Assembly: GCF_001898175.1 (NCBI RefSeq)
Contig: NZ_MKTH01000013.1
Location: 62,001 to 126,000, forward strand
Direction: 5' to 3'
Length of the DNA stretch: 64,000 bases
Source: Cellulomonas sp. 73-92
GTDB lineage: Bacteria > Actinomycetota > Actinomycetes > Actinomycetales > Cellulomonadaceae
In this document: positions 9,015 to 17,540 of the stretch, piece by piece
Position numbering within the stretch: the stretch's first letter is position 1
Layout: each line of letters begins with the position of its first letter
The notes under the pieces: model-generated
Told to the model about the DNA's origin: nothing
Databases searched by the model: none
Seen by the model: the letters and a program-made list of their open reading frames with translations, nothing else
Made by a program: the position numbers and the translations under genes

Positions 9015-10139
9015 ATGATCGCGCAGCGCGCCGCCGAGTTCGCCTTCGACCCGGCGCTCGTCCAGCTCAACCACGCCTCGTTCGGCGCCCCGACGCGCGC
9101 GGCGCTGGGGCGCCTCGCCGACCAGCACCGCCGCATCGAGCACGACACCGCGACGCGGCTCGGCGACGGCCTGGCCCAGGACCTGGCCCCGGTGCGCCGC
9201 CTCGTCGCGGACCTGCTGGGGGCCGACGACGGCCAGGTGGCCCTCGTCGCGAACGCGACCGAGGCCTCCGGCGCCCTGGCGACGTCGCTGCCGCTCGCGC
9301 CCGGTGATCACGTCGCGCTGCTCGACGTCGAGTACGAGTCCGTGCTGCGCGCCTGGCAGGAGCGCTGCGCGCGCTCCGGCGCCCGCCTCGCCGTGCTCCG
9401 GACCCCGGTGCCGGCCACCGCCGACGCCCTCGTCGGCGCGTTCGACCGCCTGCCGGCCGGCACGCGCTACGTCGTCGTCTCGGCGGTGACGTCGTCGACC
9501 GCGCTGCGGGTGCCGGTCCGCGAGGTGGTGCGCACGGTCGCCGCGCAGGGCGCCTCGGTGCTGCTCGACGCGGCGCACGTCGTCGGGCACGAGCCGGTCG
9601 ACGTGGCCGGCACCGGGGCGCTCGCGGCGTTCGGGTCGCTCCACAAGTGGCTGCCCGCACCGCGCAGCTCGGGCTTCCTGTGGGTGGCGCGCCCCGTGCT
9701 GGACGTGGTGCGACCGGCGGCCGTGGCGCTCCACTACGACGAGGACCTCGCCGCGCGGTTCGCCTGGCGCGGCACGTGGGACCCGGCGCCCACGCTGGGC
9801 CTGCCGGACGCTGTGCGCGAGTGGCGCGGCTGGGAGGCCGCCGGGGACCTGCGCCGGGCGGCCGAGCTCGCGGACGAGGTGACGCAGGCGGTGACGGCGG
9901 CCGGCTGGCGGCCGACCGGCGAGGCCGCGCTGCGGCCGGCGCGGCTGCGCGCCTTCGTCGTGCCCGCGCCGCTCCCCCGGCTCCGGGCGGCGGCGGACGC
10001 GGCCGGGCTGCGGCTGTGGACGGGTGCCGCCCCTGACGGTCGGACGCTCGCGCGCGTGGCCACGCACGTGTGGACCGACGAGTCCGACATCGCCCGGGTG
10101 ACGGCGCTCGCGAGGTCGCTCGGCGGCCAGGACCGCTAG
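9015..10139 (+). CDS. class-V aminotransferase-fold PLP enzyme
   Basis: 374 aa, resembling the isopenicillin-N-epimerase/cysteine-desulfurase branch of fold-type I PLP enzymes. The N-terminal LNHASFGAPTRAAL motif is typical of this branch. Asp185 and His188 (LLDAAHVVGHEP) and the PLP-binding Lys211 (GSLHKWLPAPRSSGF) are in place. The substrate cannot be told from sequence. Start ATG with GGAGA about seven bases upstream. Confidence 0.82.
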   Translation: MIAQRAAEFAFDPALVQLNHASFGAPTRAALGRLADQHRRIEHDTATRLGDGLAQDLAPVRRLVADLLGADDGQVALVANATEASGALATSLPLAPGDHVALLDVEYESVLRAWQERCARSGARLAVLRTPVPATADALVGAFDRLPAGTRYVVVSAVTSSTALRVPVREVVRTVAAQGASVLLDAAHVVGHEPVDVAGTGALAAFGSLHKWLPAPRSSGFLWVARPVLDVVRPAAVALHYDEDLAARFAWRGTWDPAPTLGLPDAVREWRGWEAAGDLRRAAELADEVTQAVTAAGWRPTGEAALRPARLRAFVVPAPLPRLRAAADAAGLRLWTGAAPDGRTLARVATHVWTDESDIARVTALARSLGGQDR

Positions 10140-10185
10140 CGCGACGCCGGCACGGGCGCCGGTCGGGCGTGCCCGGCCGCGGTCG

Positions 10186-11502
10186 CTAGCGCGCCGCCGG
10201 GACCGCGGCCGCCCGTTCGCCCTGGTGGCCGTCCTGCGCGGCGTCCGGCACCAGCCGCTCGTCGTTCGTCGGGAACCAGGCCGACGGCGCGGCGACCAGA
10301 CGTCGCAGGGCCGCCAGCGCGCCGCCGGTCATGGCGGGGAACAGGCCGGCGCGCGCGTGCGTCACGCGCGGGGCCGACCACGGCGCCGTGATGACCATCT
10401 CGTCCAGGGCGCGCTCGACGTCGTCGTGCACGTGCGCGAACAGCTGGCCGAACGTGCCGCCGAGCACCACCTCGTCGACGTCGACGGTGTTGAGCACGCC
10501 CGCGAGCGCCACCCCGAGCGCCCGCGCCGCCGACGCGACGGCGAACCGTGCCCGCGGGTCCCCGCGGTCGACGGCGGCGGCGAGGTCGTGGACCGTGGCG
10601 GTCGGGGGCAGGCCGGCGCCGCGCAGCATCGCCTCCTGGCCGGCGCGGGCCTCGAGCGTGCCGCGCGCGGGGCCGCCGGCCGCCGAGGGGTCGACGACGA
10701 CGTGCCCGATCTCCCCGCTCCAGCCGTGCCGGCCGGCGAAGATCTCGCCGTCCAGGACGAGCGCGCCGCCGACGCCGATCTCCCCCGAGACGTAGACGAA
10801 GCTCGGCGGGCCGTCGAAGCGCCGGACCCGGGCCTCGGCCCGGGCGCCGAGCTTGGCCTCGTTGGCCAGCGACGGGAGCAGCCCGTCGAGGCCACCGTGG
10901 GCGCGGAGGATGCCGACGACGTCGACGTCGCGCCAGTCGAGGTTGGGTGCGAGCCGGAGCGGGCCGTGGTCGGAGTCGACGAGCCCGGGCAGCGCGAGCG
11001 AGGTGCCGACGACGCGCACGCCCTCCGCCCGCAGCCGCCGCAGCGTCTGGGCCGCGATCCCGGCCAGCCGGCCGAGCACGAGCCCCGGGTCCTGCCGGCG
11101 CAGGTCGTCGGCCTCGACGCGCTCGACGAGCACCTGGCCCGACAGGTCGATCGCGCGCAGGCCGAGGTAGTCGACGTTCACCTCCATGCCGAGGCCGGCG
11201 AACGTGCCCTGCGCGGGGGCGAGCGGCACCGCCGGTCGGCCGGCCCTCACCGAGGGCCGCGGCACCAGCTCGCGCACCATGCCGCCGCGGACCAGCTGGT
11301 CGACGATCGGCGTCACCGAGGGGCGGGCGAGCCCGGTGCCGGTCGCGAGCTCGGCCCGCGAGGGCGGCACCGCCGCGTCGAGGATGAAGCCGAGCGCCAC
11401 GGAGAGGTTGTGCTCCCGCAGGTGCTCCGTGCGGGCGACCCCCGCCGGGGCGGCGCGCCGTCCGGCGCGCGCCTGGCTCCACGCGTCGCCCGTCGTCCGC
11501 AC
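10186..11502 (-). CDS. xylR: ROK-family transcriptional regulator, probable xylose repressor
   Basis: 438 aa: N-terminal winged helix (about 30-85, ELATGTGLARPSVTPIVDQLVRGG), then a sugar-kinase-like ROK domain. Divergence from xylA makes it the likely xylose-responsive repressor. Oddly, the ROK zinc motif normally rich in Cys after the GHVVVDP stretch reads SAAGGPARGTLEARAG here and has no Cys. Start is GTG at 11500-11502; TAGGGT lies exactly six bases upstream, so the mRNA is probably leaderless, and this hexamer overlaps the -35 of xylA. Confidence 0.85.
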   Translation of the reverse strand: MRTTGDAWSQARAGRRAAPAGVARTEHLREHNLSVALGFILDAAVPPSRAELATGTGLARPSVTPIVDQLVRGGMVRELVPRPSVRAGRPAVPLAPAQGTFAGLGMEVNVDYLGLRAIDLSGQVLVERVEADDLRRQDPGLVLGRLAGIAAQTLRRLRAEGVRVVGTSLALPGLVDSDHGPLRLAPNLDWRDVDVVGILRAHGGLDGLLPSLANEAKLGARAEARVRRFDGPPSFVYVSGEIGVGGALVLDGEIFAGRHGWSGEIGHVVVDPSAAGGPARGTLEARAGQEAMLRGAGLPPTATVHDLAAAVDRGDPRARFAVASAARALGVALAGVLNTVDVDEVVLGGTFGQLFAHVHDDVERALDEMVITAPWSAPRVTHARAGLFPAMTGGALAALRRLVAAPSAWFPTNDERLVPDAAQDGHQGERAAAVPAAR

Positions 11503-11505
11503 GGC

Positions 11506-11550
11506 TTGACCCTACCTCCCGGTCGGCATAAATTCACGACGGGAACTAAT
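11506..11550 (+). promoter_or_regulatory. xylA promoter with candidate XylR operator
   Basis: TTGACC (11506-11511), 17-base spacer, TAAATT (11529-11534). An imperfect inverted repeat ATAAATTC-N7-GAACTAAT (11528-11550) starts at the -10 and would block the promoter if bound. On the opposite strand the xylR -10 TAGGGT (11509-11514) overlaps the xylA -35, so the two promoters compete. Confidence 0.72.
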
Positions 11551-11585
11551 AGACCCACCCACACTCGCTCGATGAGGAGAATCCC

Positions 11586-12761
11586 GTGGCGCAGACGCCC
11601 GACATCAAGTACTCGTTCGGCCTCTGGACCGTCGGCTGGCAGGCGCAGGACCCGTTCGGTCTGGCCACCCGTCCGGCCCTCGACCCGGTCGAGTCGATCC
11701 ACAAGCTGGCCGAGATCGGCGCGTGGGGCTTCACGTTCCACGACAACGACGTCTTCCCGTTCGACGCCGACGACGCGGACCGCCGCGCCCGCATCGACGC
11801 CGTGAAGAAGGCGGCCGACGAGACCGGCCTGGTCATCGAGATGGTGACCACCAACACGTTCACCCACCCCGTGTTCAAGGACGGCGCGTTCACCTCGAAT
11901 GACCGCGCCATCCGCCGCTTCGGCCTGCGCAAGGTCCTGCGCAACGTCGACCTGACCGCCGAGCTGGGCGCCAAGACCTTCGTCATGTGGGGCGGCCGCG
12001 AGGGCGTCGAGTACGACAACTCCAAGGACCTGCACGCCGCCCACGCCCGGTACGCCGAGGGCATCGACGCCGTCGCCGCCTACATCAAGCACCAGGGCTA
12101 CGACATCAAGATCGCCCTCGAGCCCAAGCCGAACGAGCCCCGCGGCGACATCTTCCTGCCGTCGATCGGCCACGCGCTGGCCCTCATCGACTCGCTCGAC
12201 AACGGCGACATCGTCGGCCTCAACCCCGAGACCGGCCACGAGCAGATGGCGACGCTGAACTACACGCACGGCCTGGCGCTCGCGCTCTACCGCGGCAAGC
12301 TGTTCCACATCGACCTCAACGGCCAGCACGGCCCGAAGTTCGACCAGGACCTCGTCTTCGGCCACGGCGACCTGCTCAGCGCGTTCTTCACCGTCGACCT
12401 GCTGGAGAACGGCTTCCCGAACGGCGGCCCCCGCTACGAGGGCGCCCGTCACTTCGACTACAAGCCGAGCCGGACCGAGGGCCCCAACGGCGTGTGGGAC
12501 TCCGCGAAGGCGAACATCGAGACCTACACGATCCTCGCCCGCAAGGCGGCCGAGTACCGCAACGACCCCGAGGTCAAGGAGGCCCAGAAGTACGCGGGCA
12601 TCTTCGAGCTCGGCGAGACGACGATGGCCGAGGGCGAGACGTTCGAGGACTTCCTCGCCGACCGCTCGACGCGTGAGGACTTCGACTTCGACACGGCCGC
12701 GGAGCGCGAGTACGGCCTGGTGCGCCTGCACCAGCTCGCCCTGGCGCACCTCATCGGCTGA
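11586..12761 (+). CDS. xylA: xylose isomerase
   Basis: Converts D-xylose to D-xylulose in the cytosol. 391 aa, class I (short) isomerase as in other actinomycetes. Catalytic His52 and Asp55 (FHDNDVFPF), metal ligands including Glu179 with Lys181 in [10 protein letters not shown], and Glu215/His218 (NPETGHEQM) are visible. Start GTG at 11586 with GAGGAG six bases upstream. First gene of the xylAB operon; a strong hairpin separates it from xylB. Confidence 0.97.
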   Translation: MAQTPDIKYSFGLWTVGWQAQDPFGLATRPALDPVESIHKLAEIGAWGFTFHDNDVFPFDADDADRRARIDAVKKAADETGLVIEMVTTNTFTHPVFKDGAFTSNDRAIRRFGLRKVLRNVDLTAELGAKTFVMWGGREGVEYDNSKDLHAAHARYAEGIDAVAAYIKHQGYDIKIALEPKPNEPRGDIFLPSIGHALALIDSLDNGDIVGLNPETGHEQMATLNYTHGLALALYRGKLFHIDLNGQHGPKFDQDLVFGHGDLLSAFFTVDLLENGFPNGGPRYEGARHFDYKPSRTEGPNGVWDSAKANIETYTILARKAAEYRNDPEVKEAQKYAGIFELGETTMAEGETFEDFLADRSTREDFDFDTAAEREYGLVRLHQLALAHLIG

Positions 12762-12777
12762 CCTCCCGCACCACCCC

Positions 12778-12823
12778 GACGTCCGCACACATGGGCCCTC
12801 TCTCCCCCGTGTGTGCGGACGTC
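12778..12823 (+). terminator. strong hairpin between xylA and xylB
   Basis: Arms 12778-12794 and 12807-12823 (17 bp, one G-U in RNA) with a 12-base loop, 16 bases after the xylA stop and 36 before the xylB start. It resembles the pstS-pstC hairpin in position and strength. Likely partial termination or 3' protection so that isomerase exceeds kinase; function inferred. Confidence 0.8.
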
Positions 12824-12859
12824 CGGGTTCATCGCCCTTCTTCGACGTGGAGGAATGAC

Positions 12860-14266
12860 ATGGCGCTCGTCGCCGGCGTGGACTCGTCCACGCAGTCCTG
12901 CAAGGTCGTCGTGCGCGACGCCGAGACGGGCGCCCTGGTGCGCACCGGCCGCGCGAGCCACCCCGACGGCACCGAGGTCGCGCCCCACCACTGGTGGGAC
13001 GCGCTCCAGACCGCGATCGCCGAGGCCGGCGGCCTCGACGACGTCGAGGCGGTGGCGGTCGGCGGCCAGCAGCACGGCATGGTCACCCTGGACACCTCCG
13101 GCCAGGTGGTCCGCGACGCCCTGCTGTGGAACGACACCCGCTCGGCCGACGCCGCGCTGGCCCTGATCGACGAGCTGGGCGGCCCGGCTGCGTCCGCGCA
13201 GGCGTGCGGCTCGGTGCTCGTCGCCTCGCTGACCATCACCAAGCTCCGCTGGCTGCGCGACCACGAGCCGGAGAACGCCGCCAAGGTCGCGGCCGTGTGC
13301 CTGCCGCACGACTGGCTGACGTGGCAGCTCTCGGGCGCGACCGGGTTCGACACCCTCGTCACGGACCGCTCCGACGCCTCCGGCACCGGCTACTGGTCGC
13401 CGTTCGACGAGGCCTACCGCCCGGACCTGCTCGCGCTGGCCCTCGGCTCGACGCCCGCCCTGCCGCGCGTGCTCGGCCCGTCCGAGGCGGGGTACCGCCT
13501 CGCGGGCGGCGGCGCCGTCCTCGCGCCGGGCGCGGGCGACAACGCGGGCGCCGCGCTCGCCCTGGGCCTGACCCCGGGCGACGTGTCGGTGTCGATCGGC
13601 ACGTCGGGCGTCGTCGGCGCGGTCTCCGCGGCGCCGGTCGCCGACGCGTCCGGGCTCGTCGCCGGGTTCGCCGACGCGACGGGCAACTACCTGCCGCTGT
13701 CGGTGACGCTCAACGCGTCGCGCATCCTCGACTGGGCGTGCCGCCTGCTCGGGGTCGGGTACGACGAGCTGGCCACCCTCGCCCTGCAGGCTCCCGCCGG
13801 TGCCGACGGGCTCGTCCTCGTGCCGTACTTCGAGGGCGAGCGCACGCCGAACAAGCCGCGGGCCACCGCGGCGCTGCACGGCATGCGCCTCGACAACAGC
13901 ACCCCGGCGCACGTCGCCCGGGCCGCGATCGAGGGCCTGCTGTGCTCGCTCGCCGACGGCATCGACGCCCAGCGCGCCCTCGGCGTGCCGGTCAACCGCG
14001 CGTTCCTCGTCGGCGGCGGCGCGAAGTCCCCGGCCGTGCGGGCCCTCGCGCCGTCGGTGCTCGGCCTGCCGGTCGTCGTGCCACCCGCCGGGGAGTACGT
14101 CGCCGACGGCGCCGCCCGGCAGGCGGCATGGGTCCTCGCCGGGGGCGCGACTCCCCCGGCGTGGGCGTTCGAGCAGGAGCCCGAGGAGCTGGCCGGCGAG
14201 CCGACGCCGTTCGTGCGCGAGCAGTACGCGGCGGCGCGCGACCTCGTGGTGGAGCGACGCGCCTGA
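12860..14266 (+). CDS. xylB: xylulokinase
   Basis: Phosphorylates D-xylulose to xylulose-5-phosphate, feeding the pentose phosphate pathway. 468 aa FGGY-family kinase with the two-domain actin-like fold: N-terminal phosphate motif [13 protein letters not shown], substrate-binding VGGQQHGMV and WNDTRS, C-terminal GTSGVVG and adenosine motif [12 protein letters not shown]. Start is ATG at 12860 with GGAGGA five bases upstream; an in-frame ATG at 12791 lies inside the intergenic hairpin and is rejected. Confidence 0.96.
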   Translation: MALVAGVDSSTQSCKVVVRDAETGALVRTGRASHPDGTEVAPHHWWDALQTAIAEAGGLDDVEAVAVGGQQHGMVTLDTSGQVVRDALLWNDTRSADAALALIDELGGPAASAQACGSVLVASLTITKLRWLRDHEPENAAKVAAVCLPHDWLTWQLSGATGFDTLVTDRSDASGTGYWSPFDEAYRPDLLALALGSTPALPRVLGPSEAGYRLAGGGAVLAPGAGDNAGAALALGLTPGDVSVSIGTSGVVGAVSAAPVADASGLVAGFADATGNYLPLSVTLNASRILDWACRLLGVGYDELATLALQAPAGADGLVLVPYFEGERTPNKPRATAALHGMRLDNSTPAHVARAAIEGLLCSLADGIDAQRALGVPVNRAFLVGGGAKSPAVRALAPSVLGLPVVVPPAGEYVADGAARQAAWVLAGGATPPAWAFEQEPEELAGEPTPFVREQYAAARDLVVERRA

Positions 14267-14280
14267 GGAACCGCTCGGGC

Positions 14281-14325
14281 ACGACGAGGCCCGGTCACCC
14301 TTCGCGGGCGGCCGGGCCTCGTCGT
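14281..14325. terminator. terminator between xylB and lsr2
   Basis: Perfect 14-bp stem ACGACGAGGCCCGG / complement (14281-14294 and 14312-14325) with a 17-base loop, between convergent genes. Confidence 0.85.
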
Positions 14326-14344
14326 TCGTCAGTCGGGCGCGACG

Positions 14345-14677
14345 TCAGTGGGCGGCCTCGTAGGCGGCCTTGACCTCGGCCGAGATGCGGCCGCGCTCGG
14401 AGACGTGGTGACCGTGGGCCTTGGCCCAGTCGCGGATCGCCTGGGCGTCGCCGCGGGACGAGCGCGAGCGCGGCGCCGCCGCGGTGCGCGACGACGACCG
14501 GCCGCCGACCTTGCGCGCGTGGCCGACCCACGGGCCGAAGGCGTCGCGCAGCTTCGCGGCATTCTCGGTGGTCAGGTCGATCTCATAGCTGATGCCGTCG
14601 AGGGCAAAGGTGACGGTCTCGTCGGCAGTGCCGCCGTCGAGGTCGTCCACCAGCAGCACTTGCACCTTCTGAGCCAT
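14345..14677 (-). CDS. lsr2: nucleoid-associated protein Lsr2
   Basis: H-NS-like xenogeneic silencer that binds AT-rich DNA and bridges it. 110 aa from the ATG at 14675-14677 (MAQKVQVLLVDD), preceded by GGGAGA; an upstream ATG at 14725 is not needed. N-terminal dimerisation region about 1-60 (VTFALDGISYEIDL), Ser/Arg/Ala-rich linker 70-90, C-terminal DNA-binding domain with the WAKAHGH helix and the minor-groove R-G-R tripeptide (SERGRIS). Follows lysS on the minus strand, as in mycobacteria. Confidence 0.97.
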   Translation of the reverse strand: MAQKVQVLLVDDLDGGTADETVTFALDGISYEIDLTTENAAKLRDAFGPWVGHARKVGGRSSSRTAAAPRSRSSRGDAQAIRDWAKAHGHHVSERGRISAEVKAAYEAAH

Positions 14678-14730
14678 TTCATTCTCCCGGGAGCCAATGC
14701 GGGAAACGCTGTAGGCGGTCAGCATGGCAC

Positions 14731-14746
14731 CGGCGGATATCCGCCG
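14731..14746. promoter_or_regulatory. perfect 16-bp palindrome upstream of lsr2
   Basis: CGGCGGATATCCGCCG, lying between the stop of the 59-aa membrane protein (14754) and lsr2. It may be an operator for lsr2 or a short terminator for the lysS unit. No T-run follows. Confidence 0.5.
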
Positions 14747-14753
14747 TCAAACG

Positions 14754-14933
14754 CTACGCGTCGGGCGCGTCATCCTTTTCCCCACGTGCGGCACGTTCCG
14801 CGGCCTGCAATTCGGCCTCCACGCGCCGCTCCTTCGCGTCCGCATTCAGCATCGTGCGGATCGCGAGCCAGAAGATCAGGCCCACGCCGATCGAGGGCAC
14901 GAGCGCCACGAGCGCCGTCTGCCAGCCGCTCAT
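14754..14933 (-). CDS. small single-pass membrane protein
   Basis: 59 codons (MSGWQTALVALVPSIGVG...) encoding one hydrophobic helix at about residues 6-27 followed by a charged, coiled-coil-like tail (AKERRVEAELQAAERAARGEKDD). It lies 16 bases after lysS and before lsr2, all on the minus strand, so it is probably cotranscribed with lysS. Size, codon use and the clean membrane helix support a real gene. I do not recognise a named family; function unknown. Confidence 0.75.
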   Translation of the reverse strand: MSGWQTALVALVPSIGVGLIFWLAIRTMLNADAKERRVEAELQAAERAARGEKDDAPDA

Positions 14934-14949
14934 CGTCGCCCCAATCGGT

Positions 14950-16458
14950 TCACAACGGCTTCGTCAGCGGGAAAAGGATCGTCTCACGGATCCCCTGGCC
15001 CGTCATCGCGATGAGGAGCCGGTCGATGCCCAGGCCCATCCCGCCGCTGGGGGGCATCGCGTGCTCCATCGCAGCGAGGAAGTCCTCGTCGATGCGCATG
15101 GCCTCGTCGTCCCCGCGGGCCGCCAGCAGGGCCTGCGCCTCGAACCGCTGCCGTTGGATCACCGGGTCGACGAGCTCGGAGTACGCGGTGGCGAGCTCCA
15201 TGCCGCGCACGTACAGGTCCCACTTCTCGACGAGGCCGGGCTTGCTGCGGTGGTCACGCGTCAGCGGCGAGGTCTCGACCGGGAAATCGCGCACGAAGGT
15301 GGGCGCCCACAGGTGCTCGCCGACATGGTGCTCCCATAGCTGCTCGACCATCTTCCCGTGGTTGACCTGCGCGGGCGCCAGCTCGATTCCGGCGCGGTCG
15401 AGCAGCTTCGACAACGTCTCGTCCGGGGTGTCGTGCGTGATCTCCTCGCCGATCGCCTCCGACAACGAGTCGTACATCGACACGCGCGTCCAGTCGCCAC
15501 CCAGGTCGTATTCAGAACCGTCGGCAAGGGTCACCACCGTCGAGCCGAAGGCGTCGAGCGCGGCCGTTTGCACGAGATCTTCGGTGAGCGCCGCCATGGT
15601 GTCGTAGTCGCCATAAGCCTCGTACGCCTCGAGCATCGCGAACTCCGGCGCGTGCGTGGAGTCGACGCCCTCGTTGCGGAAGTTGCGGTTGATCTCGAAG
15701 ACGCGCTCGACCCCGCCGACGGCGGCGCGCTTGAGGTACAGCTCGGGCGCGATCCGCATGAACAGCGGGATGTCGAACGCATTCATGTGCGTCTCGAACT
15801 GGCGGGCCGCCGCGCCCTCGGGCCGCACCTGGAGCATCGGGGTCTCGACCTCGAGGAAGTCCCGGCGCCAGAAGTTCTCCCGGAGCGAGCGCACCACCGC
15901 CGCCCGGCGCCGCACCATGTCGCGGGCACCCTGCCGCACGATGAGGTCGACGTACCGCTGCCGCACGCGGGCCTCGTCGGACATCTCGGCGCCCTCGTAG
16001 AGGTTGGGCATCGGCCGGATCGCCTTCGCCGCGAGGCGCCACTCGTCGGCCATCACGGACAGCTCGCCGCGCTTGGAGCACACGACGACCCCGTGGACGA
16101 AGAGGTGGTCGCCGAGGTCGACGTCGCTCTTGAAGGCGGCGAGCGCCTCGGCGCCCACCCGGTCCTCGGAGAGCATCGCCTGGAGGCGCACGCCGGCGCC
16201 GTCCTGCAGCGTGACGAAGCACAGCCGGCCGGTGTTGCGGAGGAAGACGACACGGCCCGCCAGGCCGACCTCGTCGTCCGTCTCCTCGCCCGGCGCGAGG
16301 TCCGGGTGCGCCGCCCGCACGGCCGCGATCGTCGTCGTGCGCGGCACCCCGACCGGGTACGGCGCCACGCCCGCGGCCAGCAGCCGCTCCCGCTTCGCCC
16401 GACGGACCGCGATCTGCTCGGGGACGTCGTCGGCGAGGGGTGGGGTGGGGGCGGTCAC
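14950..16458 (-). CDS. lysS: lysyl-tRNA synthetase, class II
   Basis: Charges tRNA-Lys. 502 aa: N-terminal OB-fold anticodon domain (about 60-170), class II catalytic core with motif 2 ([14 protein letters not shown]) and motif 3 ([12 protein letters not shown]). The QRYVDLI and [17 protein letters not shown] stretches are typical. Start is GTG at 16456-16458, with TAGGAT exactly six bases upstream. That hexamer contains the stop codon of nadC, so lysS appears to have its own leaderless promoter inside the nadC end. Confidence 0.97.
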   Translation of the reverse strand: MTAPTPPLADDVPEQIAVRRAKRERLLAAGVAPYPVGVPRTTTIAAVRAAHPDLAPGEETDDEVGLAGRVVFLRNTGRLCFVTLQDGAGVRLQAMLSEDRVGAEALAAFKSDVDLGDHLFVHGVVVCSKRGELSVMADEWRLAAKAIRPMPNLYEGAEMSDEARVRQRYVDLIVRQGARDMVRRRAAVVRSLRENFWRRDFLEVETPMLQVRPEGAAARQFETHMNAFDIPLFMRIAPELYLKRAAVGGVERVFEINRNFRNEGVDSTHAPEFAMLEAYEAYGDYDTMAALTEDLVQTAALDAFGSTVVTLADGSEYDLGGDWTRVSMYDSLSEAIGEEITHDTPDETLSKLLDRAGIELAPAQVNHGKMVEQLWEHHVGEHLWAPTFVRDFPVETSPLTRDHRSKPGLVEKWDLYVRGMELATAYSELVDPVIQRQRFEAQALLAARGDDEAMRIDEDFLAAMEHAMPPSGGMGLGIDRLLIAMTGQGIRETILFPLTKPL

Positions 16459-16464
16459 CGGGAC

Positions 16465-16470
16465 ATCCTA
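16465..16470 (-). promoter_or_regulatory. -10 of leaderless lysS transcript
   Basis: TAGGAT on the minus strand, six bases before the lysS GTG; its first three bases are the TAG stop of nadC. Fits the TANNNT-N6-RTG pattern seen elsewhere here. Confidence 0.55.
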
Positions 16471-17364
16471 CGGACGGCGGATCGGCTCCAGATCGAGGGC
16501 CAGGTCGAGGATGGGGCTGGAGTGCGTGAGGGCGCCGACCGACAGGTAGTCCACCCCGGTGGCGGCGATCTCGGCCGCGCGGTCGAGCGTGATGGTGCCG
16601 GTGGCCTCGAGCTCGACGGGCCCGGTCCGCGGCTCGCGAGCACGCACCGCGGCGACGACCTCGCGCAGCAGGGGCACCGGCATGTTGTCGAGCAGGAGGA
16701 AGTCCGCACCGGCGTCCAAGGCCTCCATCGCCTGGGCGAGGGTGTCGGCCTCGACCTGGATCGCCACGCCGGGGAACCGTGCGCGGATCGCCGCCACCGC
16801 CGCCGTCACCGAGCCGCCCGCCGCCGCGACGTGGTTGTCCTTGACCATCGCGACGTCGTACAGGCCCATCCGCTTGTTGGTGCCGCCGCCGCAGCGCACG
16901 GCGTACTTCTCGAGCGGGCGCAGGCCGGGTGTGGTCTTGCGGGTGTCGAGGACGTGGGCGCCCGTGCCCAGCAGGGCGTCGGCGAAGCGGCGGGTGTGCG
17001 TCGCGACCCCGGAGGCGCGCGAGACGAGGTTGAGCAGCGTCCGCTCCGCGACGAGCAGCACCTGGACCGGGCCCTCCAGGTCCGCGACGACGTCGCCCCT
17101 GGTCAGCCGCTCGCCGTCGGCCTTGTGCACGACGAGGTGCGGCTCCGCCAGCCCCAGCCGCCCCGCCGTCTGCCGCAGCACCTCGGGGACCACGACGAGG
17201 CCGGCCAGCACGCCGTCGGCGCGCGCCACGAGGTGGGCCGTGCCCGTCTCGTCGGGCGGCACCGTCGCCTGGGTGGTGACGTCCCGGCCCGGCGCCGGGC
17301 CGAGGTCCTCGTCGAGCGCGATCGCGACCGTGCGCGCGAGCCAGTCCGGGTCGAGGGGCTGCAT
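16468..17364 (-). CDS. nadC: nicotinate-nucleotide pyrophosphorylase (quinolinate phosphoribosyltransferase)
   Basis: Forms nicotinate mononucleotide from quinolinate and PRPP in NAD synthesis. 298 aa; family motifs DTRKTTPGLRPLEKYAV, CGGGTNKRMGLYD and KDNHVAA, plus EADT and LLLDNM near the phosphate site. Start ATG at 17362-17364; TACCGT lies seven bases upstream, so a leaderless start is possible even though nadB lies upstream (176-base gap with scattered CCGACTCG motifs). Partner of nadB in making NAD from aspartate. Confidence 0.95.
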   Translation of the reverse strand: MQPLDPDWLARTVAIALDEDLGPAPGRDVTTQATVPPDETGTAHLVARADGVLAGLVVVPEVLRQTAGRLGLAEPHLVVHKADGERLTRGDVVADLEGPVQVLLVAERTLLNLVSRASGVATHTRRFADALLGTGAHVLDTRKTTPGLRPLEKYAVRCGGGTNKRMGLYDVAMVKDNHVAAAGGSVTAAVAAIRARFPGVAIQVEADTLAQAMEALDAGADFLLLDNMPVPLLREVVAAVRAREPRTGPVELEATGTITLDRAAEIAATGVDYLSVGALTHSSPILDLALDLEPIRRP

Positions 17365-17540
17365 GGCGAGCACGGTAGCGCGCCGCCGGGCGCCGGCCGT
17401 GGCGTGGCCACGAGCACAGCCGTCCCCGCCATCCCGCGCCGGCGGGGGAGGCCCGAGTCGTCGGGTCGGCATCCGACTCGTCGGTGCGGACCGTCGAGCC
17501 GGCGCCGAACCGCCGACTCGGGCGGCGGTGGTCTGGGGCG

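Noticed and set aside
12791..12859. N-terminal extension of XylB
   Set aside because: It would be encoded by the intergenic hairpin; the ATG at 12860 has GGAGGA.
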